From assembly GCF_001519055.1 (NCBI RefSeq), contig NZ_KQ954289.1, positions 1 through 64,000 of the forward strand: DNA of 64,000 nucleotides, written 5' to 3'. Position numbers and translations under genes: made by a program. The notes beneath the pieces are model-generated. The model worked only from the letters and a program-made list of their open reading frames with translations, was not told where the DNA came from and did no database searches. Shown here one piece after another: positions 33,281 to 42,648 of this stretch (the first letter of the stretch is position 1; each line of letters opens with the position of its first letter). Source of the stretch: Novosphingobium sp. Fuku2-ISO-50. Lineage in GTDB: Bacteria > Pseudomonadota > Alphaproteobacteria > Sphingomonadales > Sphingomonadaceae.

Positions 33281-33553
33281 TCAGGCTTGCGGCGTTTGGG
33301 GGGCGTTGGGGTGGGCGGCCAAGGTTGCGGTGAGGTGGGCTTCTGCGGCGGTGGCGTCCGCGATCAGCAGGCGCAGGGCCTTTGCGGTGTCTTGCAAGAG
33401 GCCGGGGCTTAGCGGGCGTTCGCCGTTGATGAAGCGGCGGATGGCCCGTTCGTCGATGTCGAGGCGCCGCGAGGCTGCCGTGACGCCGCCAAGCACTTGC
33501 ATGCAATGGGCAAAGTGATCGCGCAGATCCTGAATCGTGAAAGGCTCGGTCAT
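33281..33553 (-). CDS. Small helix-turn-helix protein
   Basis: A 90-aa protein whose residues 5-55 read as a Cro/XRE-like DNA-binding fold (DLRDHFAHCMQVLGGVTAAS, RRLDIDERAIRRFINGERPL). The C-terminal third is Ala/Thr-rich. The start MTEPFTIQDL (33551-33553) is the first ATG giving the domain. It follows mfd and the 89-aa gene on the same strand. It could be an antitoxin-like or plasmid-type regulator, but no toxin partner is seen. Function unknown. Confidence 0.65.
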   Translation of the reverse strand: MTEPFTIQDLRDHFAHCMQVLGGVTAASRRLDIDERAIRRFINGERPLSPGLLQDTAKALRLLIADATAAEAHLTATLAAHPNAPQTPQA

Positions 33554-33638
33554 TGTTTTCCCATGTTGTCGTGATCCGGCCTTGCGTCTGTGACACCGGC
33601 GGAAAATTGTCCACCGGGCGGCTGTGGACAGGCGCCCT

Positions 33639-33908
33639 TCAAGCGTCTTCGATCGGGACTTCGACCAATGCGACGATTTCGAACGCGTAGCTGGCCCAGC
33701 CGCGTGTTCGGGCGGCGTCTTGCGCGGCGGCGCGTTTTTTGCGCGCGTCGGCCTCTGATCGCGTGTGGCCCCAGAACACCTCGGTCTTGCCGTTTCCCAG
33801 CTCGGCAACGATACGCCAATAATGGGTAAAGCTGTCGGTGGTTGGGCCGATGGTTTTCACATAGCCGTCGGGCAGTGTTGCCGTGAGATAGCGACGCTTT
33901 TTACGCAT
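33639..33908 (-). CDS. Conserved-looking hypothetical protein
   Basis: An 89-aa basic protein beginning MRKKRRYLTATLPDGYVK with an aromatic-rich middle (SFTHYWRIVAELGNGKTEVF, WGHTRSEADA) and a helical Arg/Ala segment. Composition and codon use look coding. It lies 8 nt after the mfd stop on the same strand, so it is probably co-transcribed. No family is recognised. Confidence 0.6.
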   Translation of the reverse strand: MRKKRRYLTATLPDGYVKTIGPTTDSFTHYWRIVAELGNGKTEVFWGHTRSEADARKKRAAAQDAARTRGWASYAFEIVALVEVPIEDA

Positions 33909-33916
33909 GGTCGGTG

Positions 33917-36900
33917 TTACTTTTTCTTTGTCGCCTTGCGCACGATGGCGGACAGGCCGCGTGTCAATTGCACCAGGCCGTTGAGGCGGGCTTCGGGGGT
34001 GGACCAGGCGCGCTGGATGACGAGCTTGCTGTCGGGGCGCAGTTTGGCGACGCCGCCGAGGCGTTCGACATAGGCGATCAGGCCCAGCGGATCGGCGAAA
34101 GTATCGCCGTGGAAACTGACCAGCACGCCCTTGGCGCCGACGTCGATCTTGCTGATCCCGGCGATGAGCGCCTGACGCTTGACTTCGATCAGGCGCAGCA
34201 GGTTTTGCGTTGCCGGGGGCAGGGGGCCGAAGCGGTCGATCATTTCCGCCGCCAGCGATTCGATCGCTTCGGGGCTTTCGGCGTCGTTCATGCGGCGATA
34301 GAGCGCCATGCGCACGGCAAGATCGGGCACGTACTCGTCGGGAATCATGATCGGCGCATCGACGGTGATTTGCGGATTGAGCGCGCCGCGTTCGCGGATC
34401 ATGCCGAAATCGCCCGCCTTGGCCGCCAGAATCGCGTCTTCAAGCATCGACTGGTACAGCTCGAAGCCGACTTCCTTGATATGCCCCGATTGTTCGTCGC
34501 CGAGCAGATTGCCCGCCCCGCGCAAATCGAGATCGTGGCTGGCAAGCTGAAACCCGGCGCCCAGCGAATCGAGATCGCCCAGAACCTTGAGCCGCTTTTC
34601 GGCGATGACCGACAGCGCATTGTCCTCAGGGTAGGTCAGATAGGCATAGGCGCGCAGCTTTCCGCGCCCGACCCGCCCGCGCAACTGATAGAGCTGGGCG
34701 AGGCCGAAGCGGTCGGCGCGGTGGAGGATGATGGTATTGGCGCTGGGGATGTCGATGCCGCTTTCGATGATCGTCGTCGACAGCAGCACTTCGTATTTGC
34801 GGTCGTAAAACGCGCTCATGCGGTCTTCGACTTCGCTCGGGTTCATCTGGCCATGCGCGGCAACGGCCCGGATTTCCGGCACATTCAGCCGCAGCCATTC
34901 CTCCATCTCGGGCATGTCGGCAATGCGCGGGACGACGATGAAGCTTTGCCCGCCGCGCTGATGTTCGCGCATCAGCGCTTCGCGCATGACCAGATCGTCC
35001 CACGGCATGACATAGGTACGCACCGCGAGCCGGTCGACCGGCGGGGTCTGGATCGTGGTCAGCTCGCGCAGGCCCGACATCGCCATTTGCAGCGTGCGCG
35101 GGATCGGCGTGGCGGTCAGCGTCAGGACGTGGACATCGGCTTTCAGCTCCTTGAGCTTTTCCTTGTGAGTCACGCCAAAGCGTTGTTCCTCGTCGACGAT
35201 GACGAGGCCGAGGTGGCGGAATTCGATCGATTTCGAAAGCAGCGCATGCGTGCCGATGACGATGTCGATCGTGCCGTTGGTCAGCCCGGCGCGCGTTTCG
35301 GCGGCCTCCTTGGCCGGAACCAGCCGCGACAGCCGCCCGATATTGAGCGGAAAGCCCGAAAAGCGTTCGAGGAACGAGGTATAGTGCTGCCGCGCGAGCA
35401 GCGTCGTCGGGGCGATCACCGCGACTTGCCGCCCGGCCATGGCCGCGACGAACGCGGCCCGCAGCGCGACTTCGGTCTTGCCAAAGCCGACATCGCCGCA
35501 GACCAGCCGGTCCATCGGCTTGCCCGAGGCCAGGTCGCCGAGCACGTCGTCGATCGCGCGTTCCTGATCCTCGGTCTCGGTCCAGGGAAAGCGGTCGACA
35601 AACGGGCCAAAGCTGGCCGGATCGGGCTCGATCACGTCTGCTTCGCGCAGCGCGCGCACGGCGGCCGTGGCCATGAGCTGCCCCGCCATTTCGAGAATGC
35701 GCTCGCGCAGCTTGGCCTTGCGTCGCTGCCAGCCTTCGCCGCCTAGCCGGTCGAGCGCAACGCCGTCGCTGTCGTTGCCATAGCGCGACAGCACGTCGAG
35801 GTTTTCGACCGGGATATAGAGCTTGTCGCCGCCCGCATACGTAAGCTGCACGCAATCGTGAGGGCTGTCGCCGACGCGGATCGGCTCCAGCCCTTCATAG
35901 CGACCGATGCCGTGCTCCATGTGCACGACAAGATCGCCGGGATTGAGCGCGGACAGTTCGGCCAGGAACGCGTCGGCGTCCTTGCGCTTGCGCTTGCGGC
36001 GCACGAGCCGGTCGCCGAGAATGTCCTGCTCGGTGATCAGCTCCACCGCATCGCTGGCAAAGCCGTGATCAAGCGGCAGGACCACCGCCGCGATCTTGCC
36101 CGTCGCGGCGAGGCCGAGCGCTTCCTGCCAGGTTTCGGCCATGACCGGCCTGGTCTTGCCCGCATCGCCGAGCAGAGTCGCGAGGCGCGAACGCGAGCCC
36201 GGCGAATAGGCGGCCAGGATCGGTTTCAGCCCGCGTGTCGCCAGCGCGGCGAGGTGCTTGGCCGCAGCTTCGTAGACATTGACGCCTTGTGCGCGCTCGG
36301 GGGCGAAATCGTGCGCGCCGGTAAAGCCGAAATCGAGCGTGCGCGGGGATTCGGGCTCGGCAAAGATCGACAGGCGATGGACCGGCCATGCCGCCAGCGC
36401 GCGTTCGAATTCGTCGCTGCCCAGATAGAGCGAGGCGGATTCGAGCGGACGATACTGCCCCGCTTGCGCACGGGCGGATTCGACGCGCGCCTGATGATAG
36501 TCGCCAATGTCGGACAGGCGCGTTTCCGCCGCCTTTGCCGCGCCCGAATCGAACAGCACGAGGTCGTCTTCGCCGAGATGGTCGAACAGCGTGACCATGC
36601 GATCTTCGAACAGCGGCAGCCAGTGTTCCATGCCCGCCAGCCGTCGGCCCTCGCTGACCGCCTGATAGAGGGCATCGCCGGTGGCATTGGCGCCGAAAAT
36701 CTCGCGATAGCGGCTGCGGAAACGCTTGATGCTGGCTTCGTCGAGCAGGGCTTCGCTGGCCGGGATCAGCAAGTGGCTGTCGACCGGCTGGATCGAGCGT
36801 TGCGTGTTGGGATCGAACAGGCGCAGCGTTTCCAGCTCGTCGCCAAAGAAATCGAGCCTGAGCCCGTGATCGAGCCCACTCGGATAGAGGTCGAACACGC

Positions 36901-37399
36901 CGCCGCGCACCGCGTATTCGCCGGAATCGACGACGGTATCGGTGCGCGCATAGCCCTGGCGCTGTAACAGCGCGATCAGGCTGTCGCGGCCGATTTCCAT
37001 GCCCGCTTTCAGCACGCGCGTCGATTCGCGGATGCGGAACGGGGTCAGCACGCGTTGCAGCACCGCCGCGACCGTGGTGACCAGCAATTGCGGCGCCGAG
37101 CGCTTGACCTGAAGCCGGGCCAGCGCCGCCAGTCGCCGTGCGCTGACCGACAAGGCGGGCGAGGCGCGGTCGAACGGCAGGCAGTCCCAAGCCGGGAATT
37201 CCAGCACTTCGAGCTCGGGCGCAAAGAACGCGGCGGTATCGACCACGGCACGCATCGCCGCTTCGTCGGCGGCGATAAACACCGCGCGGCCCTTTGCGGC
37301 GCGCGCCAGATCGGCCAGCAGCAAAGGCTGGCTTCCGCGCGCGACCGACGACAGGGTCAGCGGCGCCGTGGCGGACAGGATGCGGGCGAGATCGGGCAT
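33917..37399 (-). CDS. mfd: Transcription-repair coupling factor Mfd
   Basis: A 1160-aa Mfd, which removes stalled RNA polymerase and recruits UvrA. In order: the UvrB-homology region (residues about 1-350, with EFPAWDCLPFDRASP and SGEYAVRGGVFDLYPSG), the RNA-polymerase interacting domain (about 460-540, GDLVVHMEHGIGRYEGLEPI), the helicase with Walker A CGDVGFGKTEVALRAAF, the DEEQRFGVTHKEKLKEL box and QLRGRVGRGKLRAYAYL, and the C-terminal UvrA-masking domain. The start MPDLARILSATAP is the first ATG that fits the family. sdhE lies 23 nt upstream. Confidence 0.96.
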   Translation of the reverse strand: MPDLARILSATAPLTLSSVARGSQPLLLADLARAAKGRAVFIAADEAAMRAVVDTAAFFAPELEVLEFPAWDCLPFDRASPALSVSARRLAALARLQVKRSAPQLLVTTVAAVLQRVLTPFRIRESTRVLKAGMEIGRDSLIALLQRQGYARTDTVVDSGEYAVRGGVFDLYPSGLDHGLRLDFFGDELETLRLFDPNTQRSIQPVDSHLLIPASEALLDEASIKRFRSRYREIFGANATGDALYQAVSEGRRLAGMEHWLPLFEDRMVTLFDHLGEDDLVLFDSGAAKAAETRLSDIGDYHQARVESARAQAGQYRPLESASLYLGSDEFERALAAWPVHRLSIFAEPESPRTLDFGFTGAHDFAPERAQGVNVYEAAAKHLAALATRGLKPILAAYSPGSRSRLATLLGDAGKTRPVMAETWQEALGLAATGKIAAVVLPLDHGFASDAVELITEQDILGDRLVRRKRKRKDADAFLAELSALNPGDLVVHMEHGIGRYEGLEPIRVGDSPHDCVQLTYAGGDKLYIPVENLDVLSRYGNDSDGVALDRLGGEGWQRRKAKLRERILEMAGQLMATAAVRALREADVIEPDPASFGPFVDRFPWTETEDQERAIDDVLGDLASGKPMDRLVCGDVGFGKTEVALRAAFVAAMAGRQVAVIAPTTLLARQHYTSFLERFSGFPLNIGRLSRLVPAKEAAETRAGLTNGTIDIVIGTHALLSKSIEFRHLGLVIVDEEQRFGVTHKEKLKELKADVHVLTLTATPIPRTLQMAMSGLRELTTIQTPPVDRLAVRTYVMPWDDLVMREALMREHQRGGQSFIVVPRIADMPEMEEWLRLNVPEIRAVAAHGQMNPSEVEDRMSAFYDRKYEVLLSTTIIESGIDIPSANTIILHRADRFGLAQLYQLRGRVGRGKLRAYAYLTYPEDNALSVIAEKRLKVLGDLDSLGAGFQLASHDLDLRGAGNLLGDEQSGHIKEVGFELYQSMLEDAILAAKAGDFGMIRERGALNPQITVDAPIMIPDEYVPDLAVRMALYRRMNDAESPEAIESLAAEMIDRFGPLPPATQNLLRLIEVKRQALIAGISKIDVGAKGVLVSFHGDTFADPLGLIAYVERLGGVAKLRPDSKLVIQRAWSTPEARLNGLVQLTRGLSAIVRKATKKK

Positions 37400-37422
37400 G
37401 GCGAAGATTGCGGCCTGCCCGA

Positions 37423-37689
37423 TCAGCGCGGAATGTCGACGTAATCGAGCCGGATCATTGCGTCCATCATCGGCCCTGCATATTCGGCGGGCACCGACTG
37501 GGTGCCGAGCGCCCAGGCCATGATGTCGACATCGTCTTCTTCGACCATGCGTTCGAACAAGTCGATTTCGGCCTCGCTCCACCCGGTGTGATACCGGTCG
37601 AAGAAACAGCCGATCATGTAATCCGCTTCACGCGTGCCCCGGTGCCAGGCGCGGAATTTCAGGCGGCGAAGGCGGTCGTTTGTCTGCAT
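37423..37689 (-). CDS. sdhE: FAD assembly factor SdhE
   Basis: An 88-aa SdhE/DUF339 protein that promotes covalent flavin attachment to succinate dehydrogenase SdhA. The defining RGxxE motif is in WHRGTREADYMIGCFFDRYH, with the C-terminal FERMVEEDDVDIMAWALG. The start MQTNDRLRRLKFRAWHRG is preferred over a longer reading of Arg-rich sequence. It precedes mfd on the same strand, a common alphaproteobacterial order. Confidence 0.92.
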   Translation of the reverse strand: MQTNDRLRRLKFRAWHRGTREADYMIGCFFDRYHTGWSEAEIDLFERMVEEDDVDIMAWALGTQSVPAEYAGPMMDAMIRLDYVDIPR

Positions 37690-37798
37690 GGCCCGCGACC
37701 TAGGCCAAAGCCCGCGCCGCCGCAATATGGCGGTGCGGGCCAAAGGCTGTGCACGCCGGAAGCGATCCCGTCGCGATCGCCCCCGGTTTGCGCCGCAG

Positions 37799-38173
37799 TT
37801 ACCCGTGCAACACCGCGAGAACCTCGTTTTCATGCCGCCCGATCAGATCCTTGTGCACTTCCTTGATAATCGCGCGTTCGACTGCCGGGGTGAAATGGTG
37901 GCGCAATTCGCCCAGCACGCGCGGCGGCGCGATCAGGACGACGTGTTCGACATGATGACCGACAACCTGATGGTTCAGCCATTCGCCGATCGCGGCGGCA
38001 TGGCTTGCTTCGGCCAGCCGCTGGCCGGCACTGCCGCTGGCATGATGCGCTTCGGCCAATGCGGGCGTTTCGACAGCCACGAGGACGGGTACGGCTTCGG
38101 TCCCGGCATTGCGCAACAGGCGCCAGTTATGGCTGTCGACAAGTGCGACAAGCGTTCCGTGGGTAAGCAGCAT
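37799..38173 (-). CDS. Host attachment protein family
   Basis: A 124-aa protein of the host_attach family (named for an Agrobacterium attachment study), related to baeRF/eRF1-type folds. It starts MLLTHGTLVALVDSHNWRLL, followed by ASHAAAIGEWLNHQ, HVVLIAPPRVLGELRHHFTP and the C-terminal EVHKDLIGRHENEV. The ATG at 38171-38173 follows GAGGAG. It stands alone, divergent from recG. The biochemical role is not established. Confidence 0.8.
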   Translation of the reverse strand: MLLTHGTLVALVDSHNWRLLRNAGTEAVPVLVAVETPALAEAHHASGSAGQRLAEASHAAAIGEWLNHQVVGHHVEHVVLIAPPRVLGELRHHFTPAVERAIIKEVHKDLIGRHENEVLAVLHG

Positions 38174-38328
38174 GGGGGATCTCCTCTCATCGTTTCCGAC
38201 CGCCGAAACGGTCACGGATTCATCTCGTGCAACGCAGGGGCCGGCGTCCATGCGCTGGATCAAAATCCCCCGCCGGATTGGTGTGGGTGGTGGTATTGGA
38301 CGGGCGCGGCGGATAAGGAGCGGCTATC

Positions 38329-40386
38329 ATGCGGCCCGATTTGCTCAATCCCCTGTTTGCCGAAACCACCGGCCTCAAAGGCGTCGGGCCGGGGCTTGCG
38401 CGTCCGCTCGAACGGCTCGGGCTGACGCGCATACGCGATCTGGCCTATCATCTGCCCGATCGGTTCGTGTCGCGCCGGGTGGTGACGCGGCTCGATGATG
38501 CCGCGATCGGCGAAAACATCGTTATCGCGCTGACCGTGCGCGAACACCGCGCCAGCGGCGGGCGGGGGCCTTTGCGCGTGCTTGCCGAAGATGACGCGGG
38601 CGATATTGTCGCGCTGACCTATTTCGGGCGCGCGTCCTATTCCGCGCGAAAGGCGCTGCCGAGCGGCGAGCGGCGCTGGGTCGCGGGGCGGCTCGATCAG
38701 TTTGGCCAAAGCCGCCAGATCGTTCACCCAGACCATATTGCCGAAGACAGCGCCGCGCTGTCGGGCCAATTGACCGAACCGGTCTATCCGCTTTCCGAAG
38801 GCCTGACCCAGGGGCGTATCGCCGCGCTCGTTGCGCAGGCACTCGACCATCTGCCCGAATTGCCCGAATGGATCGAGCCGGGGCTGTTGGCACGCGAAGG
38901 CTGGCCGACCTGGCGCGAAGCGGTGCTGACGACGCACAAGGGCGACGACAAGGCCGCGCGCGATCGGCTGGCCTATGACGAATTGCTTGCGAACAGTCTT
39001 GCGCTGATGCTCGTGCGGGCGAGCAACCGCAGTCGGCGCGGCGTGCCCTTGCACGGCAATGGCCGGTTGCGCAGTCGGCTGAACCTGCCGTTTTCGCTGA
39101 CCGGGGCGCAAACCCGCGCGATTGCCGAAATCGAGGAAGACCTGACGCAAGGTGCGCCGATGCTGCGTCTGCTGCAGGGCGATGTCGGGTCGGGCAAGAC
39201 GGCGGTCGCGCTCCATGCGATGCTGATCGCGGTCGAAGCCGGGACACAGGCGGCGCTGCTTGCCCCAACCGAAATCCTTGCGCGTCAGCATGCCGAGACG
39301 TTGACGCGGATGGCCGCAGGAACGGGCGTGTCGATCGCGCTGCTGACCGGGCGCGACAAGGGCCGCGCGCGCGAGGCGACGCTGATGGGGCTGCTCGACG
39401 GCTCGATCCAGATCTGCGTCGGCACCCATGCGATCTTTCAGGAGGCGGTCGCCTACAAAAATCTCGCGCTGGTGGTGATCGACGAACAGCATCGTTTTGG
39501 CGTGGGCCAGCGGCTGATGCTGACGCAAAAGGCGCGGACCACCGCGCATTGCCTGGCGATGACGGCAACGCCGATTCCGCGCACGCTGACTTTGGCGCAA
39601 TATGGCGAAATGGACGTGTCCCGGCTCGACGAGATGCCGCCGGGGCGTCAGCCGATCGATACCCGCGTGGTATCGACCGAACGGCTCGACGAAGTGATTG
39701 CGGGCGTCGGGCGGCACCTTGCCGCAGGGGGGCAGGCCTATTGGGTCTGTCCGATGGTGCGCGAGCTGGAAACCGAGGACATTGCCGCCGCCGAGGCGCG
39801 CCATGCCATGCTGCGCGAGCGCTTTGGCGACGGCGTGGAACTGGTCCATGGGCAATTGCGGCCCGAGGCCAAGGACGCCGCGATGGAGCGTTTTGCGCGC
39901 GGCGAGGCGGGGCTGTTGGTGGCGACGACAGTGATCGAAGTCGGGGTCGATGTCCCCAATGCCACGCTGATGGTGATCGAACAGGCGGAACGCTTTGGCC
40001 TGGCCCAATTGCACCAGTTGCGTGGCCGGGTCGGGCGCGGGACCGGCAAATCGACCTGCCTCTTGCTGCGCGGCGAGGCCCTGTCCGAAGTCGGGCGCGA
40101 ACGGCTGGCATTGATGCGCGAGATGCAGGATGGTTTTCGCCTGGCCGAGGAAGACTTGCGCTTGCGCGGCGGGGGCGAGTTGCTCGGTACGCGCCAATCG
40201 GGCGACACCCCGTTTCGCGTCGCCAGTTTCGACCAGATCGCGAGGCTTTTGCCGCTGGCCCACGATGACGCGCGGCTGTTGATGGAGCGCGACGGCGGCC
40301 TCGACAGCCCGCGCGGGGCTGCGGCGCGCACGCTGCTCTATCTGTTCGAACGCGACTGGGGCGTGCAATTGCTGCGCGGGGGATAA
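38329..40386 (+). CDS. recG: ATP-dependent DNA helicase RecG
   Basis: A 685-aa RecG, which remodels stalled forks and Holliday junctions. It has the N-terminal wedge/OB domain (residues about 60-160) and a helicase core with Walker A LQGDVGSGKTAVALHAM near residue 285, the DEQHRFGVGQRLMLTQK box near 385, TATPIPRTLTLAQYG and QLRGRVGRGTGKSTCLLL near 565. The start follows AAGGAG at 8 nt. It is monocistronic between two unrelated genes. Confidence 0.96.
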   Translation: MRPDLLNPLFAETTGLKGVGPGLARPLERLGLTRIRDLAYHLPDRFVSRRVVTRLDDAAIGENIVIALTVREHRASGGRGPLRVLAEDDAGDIVALTYFGRASYSARKALPSGERRWVAGRLDQFGQSRQIVHPDHIAEDSAALSGQLTEPVYPLSEGLTQGRIAALVAQALDHLPELPEWIEPGLLAREGWPTWREAVLTTHKGDDKAARDRLAYDELLANSLALMLVRASNRSRRGVPLHGNGRLRSRLNLPFSLTGAQTRAIAEIEEDLTQGAPMLRLLQGDVGSGKTAVALHAMLIAVEAGTQAALLAPTEILARQHAETLTRMAAGTGVSIALLTGRDKGRAREATLMGLLDGSIQICVGTHAIFQEAVAYKNLALVVIDEQHRFGVGQRLMLTQKARTTAHCLAMTATPIPRTLTLAQYGEMDVSRLDEMPPGRQPIDTRVVSTERLDEVIAGVGRHLAAGGQAYWVCPMVRELETEDIAAAEARHAMLRERFGDGVELVHGQLRPEAKDAAMERFARGEAGLLVATTVIEVGVDVPNATLMVIEQAERFGLAQLHQLRGRVGRGTGKSTCLLLRGEALSEVGRERLALMREMQDGFRLAEEDLRLRGGGELLGTRQSGDTPFRVASFDQIARLLPLAHDDARLLMERDGGLDSPRGAAARTLLYLFERDWGVQLLRGG

Positions 40387-40500
40387 TCGTGCGTTAGGTT
40401 CGATTACGCATACCGCTCCTAGGCCTGGCTTATCGATCGCCGGCTCATGATCCCAGCCGCGAATGGCTGTGCATGGGCGATTCGCGCAGGGAAAAGCGCG

Positions 40501-42264
40501 ATGGCAGTTCTTGGTAGTTGGCGGATCAAAACCGTGGCACTGGCCGGCAATCTCGTGTTGTCTGCGATCGCCATAGGCAGCGCGATAATGGCGCTGAATA
40601 CGGCGCATACGTTGGGCAACAGTCTTGCCTATTCGACCGAAAACACTGTGCCCAGCTTGAAGCAACTGGCCATGGTGCGCAGCGAGATCGCCGATGTGCG
40701 GCTGCTGGTCGTCAAGTATCTGCTGGCAAAGGACCCGTCCGAAGCCCGCGACCTCAGTGACCAGATGACTGCCCGCGCGAGCGAGGCCACCAAGACGTTG
40801 GACGACTATCGCCCGATGGTGTCCGACGCGACCGAGCAGGGGGAATACGACCACTTGCAGGTGCTGTGGGGCGCGTACAAGGTCAAGGCCGGCGCCATGG
40901 TCAATCTTCCGGTCAGTCAGGCCGACGAGGCCGAGCGCATGATGAAGACCGAGATCACCCCGGTCGGCGCATCGCTTACCAAGGCGCTGGCGGATGAAAT
41001 CGATTACAACACTGTCCTCGCGAAAAAGGCGGGCGATGAAGGTGCGCTGCTCGTGGCGCGGGCCACGCATATTGCGCAAGCCTTGATCGGCTTTGTCCTC
41101 GCGATGGCTTTGGCAGTCATCCTGCTGCTTCGCCACCGCTTGTCCAATCCGCTGATCAGGCTGACCGAGGCGATGCAGGATATGGCCGGCGGCAATCTCG
41201 ACCGCGCCATTCCCGGCGAGCACCTGACCGACGAAGTGGGCCAGATCGGTCGAGCGCTCGCCTCGATCAAGGAAGGCGTCGCGCAACGCAGCCGCGCCGA
41301 GGGCGAGCGCCAGATGGCGGTTCAGCAGCAAGTTGTCGGGGCCCTGGGCAAAGGGCTCGCGGCGCTCAAGGATGGGCGTCTGACCGCTTCGATCGATCAG
41401 CCTTTTCCCGGCGATTACGAACGTCTGCGTGAAGATTTCAATGACGCACTCTCCAGCATGGCCGATCTCATGCGTCAGGTCACCGCTGCCGCGCAGGCTG
41501 TGCGCAGCGGCGCGGGCGAGATCTCTTCGGCGGCATCGGACCTTGCTGCGCGCACCGAGAGCCAGGCCGCCAGTCTGGAGGAATCGGCCGCTGCCGTGCG
41601 GGAATTGACCCAATCGGCCCGCAGCACCGCGCAAACCGCCGACGAGGCCCGCCAGCTTGCCGGCGAAGCGCAAGGCAGCGCCAAGACCAGCGGGGACGTG
41701 ATGGCCCATGCGGTCGAGGCGATGAACCAGATTGCCGAATCCAGCCGCAAGATGGGGGAAATTGTCGGGTTGATCGAGGGCATTGCCTTTCAGACCAATC
41801 TGCTCGCGCTCAATGCCGGTGTCGAAGCCGCTCGGGCCGGCGAGGCCGGCAAGGGGTTTGCCGTGGTCGCCACCGAAGTGCGCGCGCTGGCGCAGCGCAG
41901 CGCGGATGCCGCCAAGGATATTACCGGCATCATCCAGTCCAGCGGGCGCGATGTGGTGCAGGGCGTGGCCATGATCAGCCAGACGCAGGCCGCGTTGAAC
42001 CAGATCGTGACAAGCACACAGGATCTTTCCGAGATGATCAATCACATCGCCACCGCCTCGCGCGAACAATCGGCGTCGATCATGCAAGTCGATGCGGTGG
42101 TCGCCGATATGGATCGCAACACCCAGCAAAACGCGGCCCTGGTCGAACAATCGACTGCCGCCGCTCGCTCGCTGGCCCATGAGGCCAACACGATGGGCAC
42201 TCTCGTCGAGCACTTCGATGTGGGCGAACATCGGTATGATGCAGGACAGCGCTGGGCCGCCTGA
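40501..42264 (+). CDS. Methyl-accepting chemotaxis protein
   Basis: A 587-aa chemoreceptor. The first transmembrane helix is at about residues 10-30 (VALAGNLVLSAIAIGSAIMA), followed by a four-helix-bundle-like periplasmic domain of about 150 residues, a second transmembrane helix (AQALIGFVLAMALAVILLL), a HAMP domain and a long signalling coiled coil. The CheA/CheW-binding tip reads GIAFQTNLLALNAGVEAARA, and GEAGKGFAVVATEVRALAQR follows. ATG at 40501 follows AGGGAAAA and is preferred to one 18 codons upstream. The ligand is unknown and no other chemotaxis genes are nearby. Confidence 0.93.
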   Translation: MAVLGSWRIKTVALAGNLVLSAIAIGSAIMALNTAHTLGNSLAYSTENTVPSLKQLAMVRSEIADVRLLVVKYLLAKDPSEARDLSDQMTARASEATKTLDDYRPMVSDATEQGEYDHLQVLWGAYKVKAGAMVNLPVSQADEAERMMKTEITPVGASLTKALADEIDYNTVLAKKAGDEGALLVARATHIAQALIGFVLAMALAVILLLRHRLSNPLIRLTEAMQDMAGGNLDRAIPGEHLTDEVGQIGRALASIKEGVAQRSRAEGERQMAVQQQVVGALGKGLAALKDGRLTASIDQPFPGDYERLREDFNDALSSMADLMRQVTAAAQAVRSGAGEISSAASDLAARTESQAASLEESAAAVRELTQSARSTAQTADEARQLAGEAQGSAKTSGDVMAHAVEAMNQIAESSRKMGEIVGLIEGIAFQTNLLALNAGVEAARAGEAGKGFAVVATEVRALAQRSADAAKDITGIIQSSGRDVVQGVAMISQTQAALNQIVTSTQDLSEMINHIATASREQSASIMQVDAVVADMDRNTQQNAALVEQSTAAARSLAHEANTMGTLVEHFDVGEHRYDAGQRWAA

Positions 42265-42320
42265 GCGCCAGGCTCGCGGTGTCCGGACCACAGGCCGTAA
42301 ACTTAGGACCTGAATTGCAA

Positions 42321-42342
42321 AGGGCGCCCTTTCGGGCGCCCT
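42321..42342. terminator. Hairpin between the chemoreceptor and tRNA-Pro
   Basis: AGGGCGCCC-TTTC-GGGCGCCCT is a perfect 9-bp stem, 57 nt after the chemoreceptor stop. It can serve both the plus-strand chemoreceptor gene and the minus-strand tRNA-Pro, whose 3' end is 30 nt away. Confidence 0.7.
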
Positions 42343-42371
42343 CACAAATCTTGTTTTCACAAGACGATAGT

Positions 42372-42448
42372 TGGTCGGGGAGAGAGGATTCGAACCTCCG
42401 GCCCCTGCCTCCCGAAGACAGTGCTCTACCAGGCTGAGCTACTCCCCG
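42372..42448 (-). tRNA. tRNA-Pro (CGG)
   Basis: A minus-strand cloverleaf. Acceptor CGGGGAG pairs with CTCCCCG. The anticodon stem CTGTC/GGCAG surrounds the loop TTCGGGA (anticodon CGG). The T-arm is GGAGG-TTCGAAT-CCTCT, the discriminator is A, and CCA is encoded. Confidence 0.96.
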
Positions 42449-42648
42449 ACCGATCCGCAAACCCGATGGCTGATGCCACCTGACTGCGAGGCAGGCGCGC
42501 CCTATAGGCAGCGGTTTTCCGGCTGGCAAGCGGGGAAAGCGACATTTTCTGAAAAAGTCCGCATGGGGCCATACGCTGCCGGTGCGTTCCACAGGAAAGC
42601 GCGGGTTTGCGCTTGGGAAGATCGGGCGTGGTGGGCTAGGGTCTGCGC

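Noticed and set aside
33281..33908. Toxin-antitoxin pair from the two small genes after mfd
   Set aside because: One has an HTH fold, but the other has no toxin-family features, they do not overlap, and the 85-nt gap argues against a coupled module.
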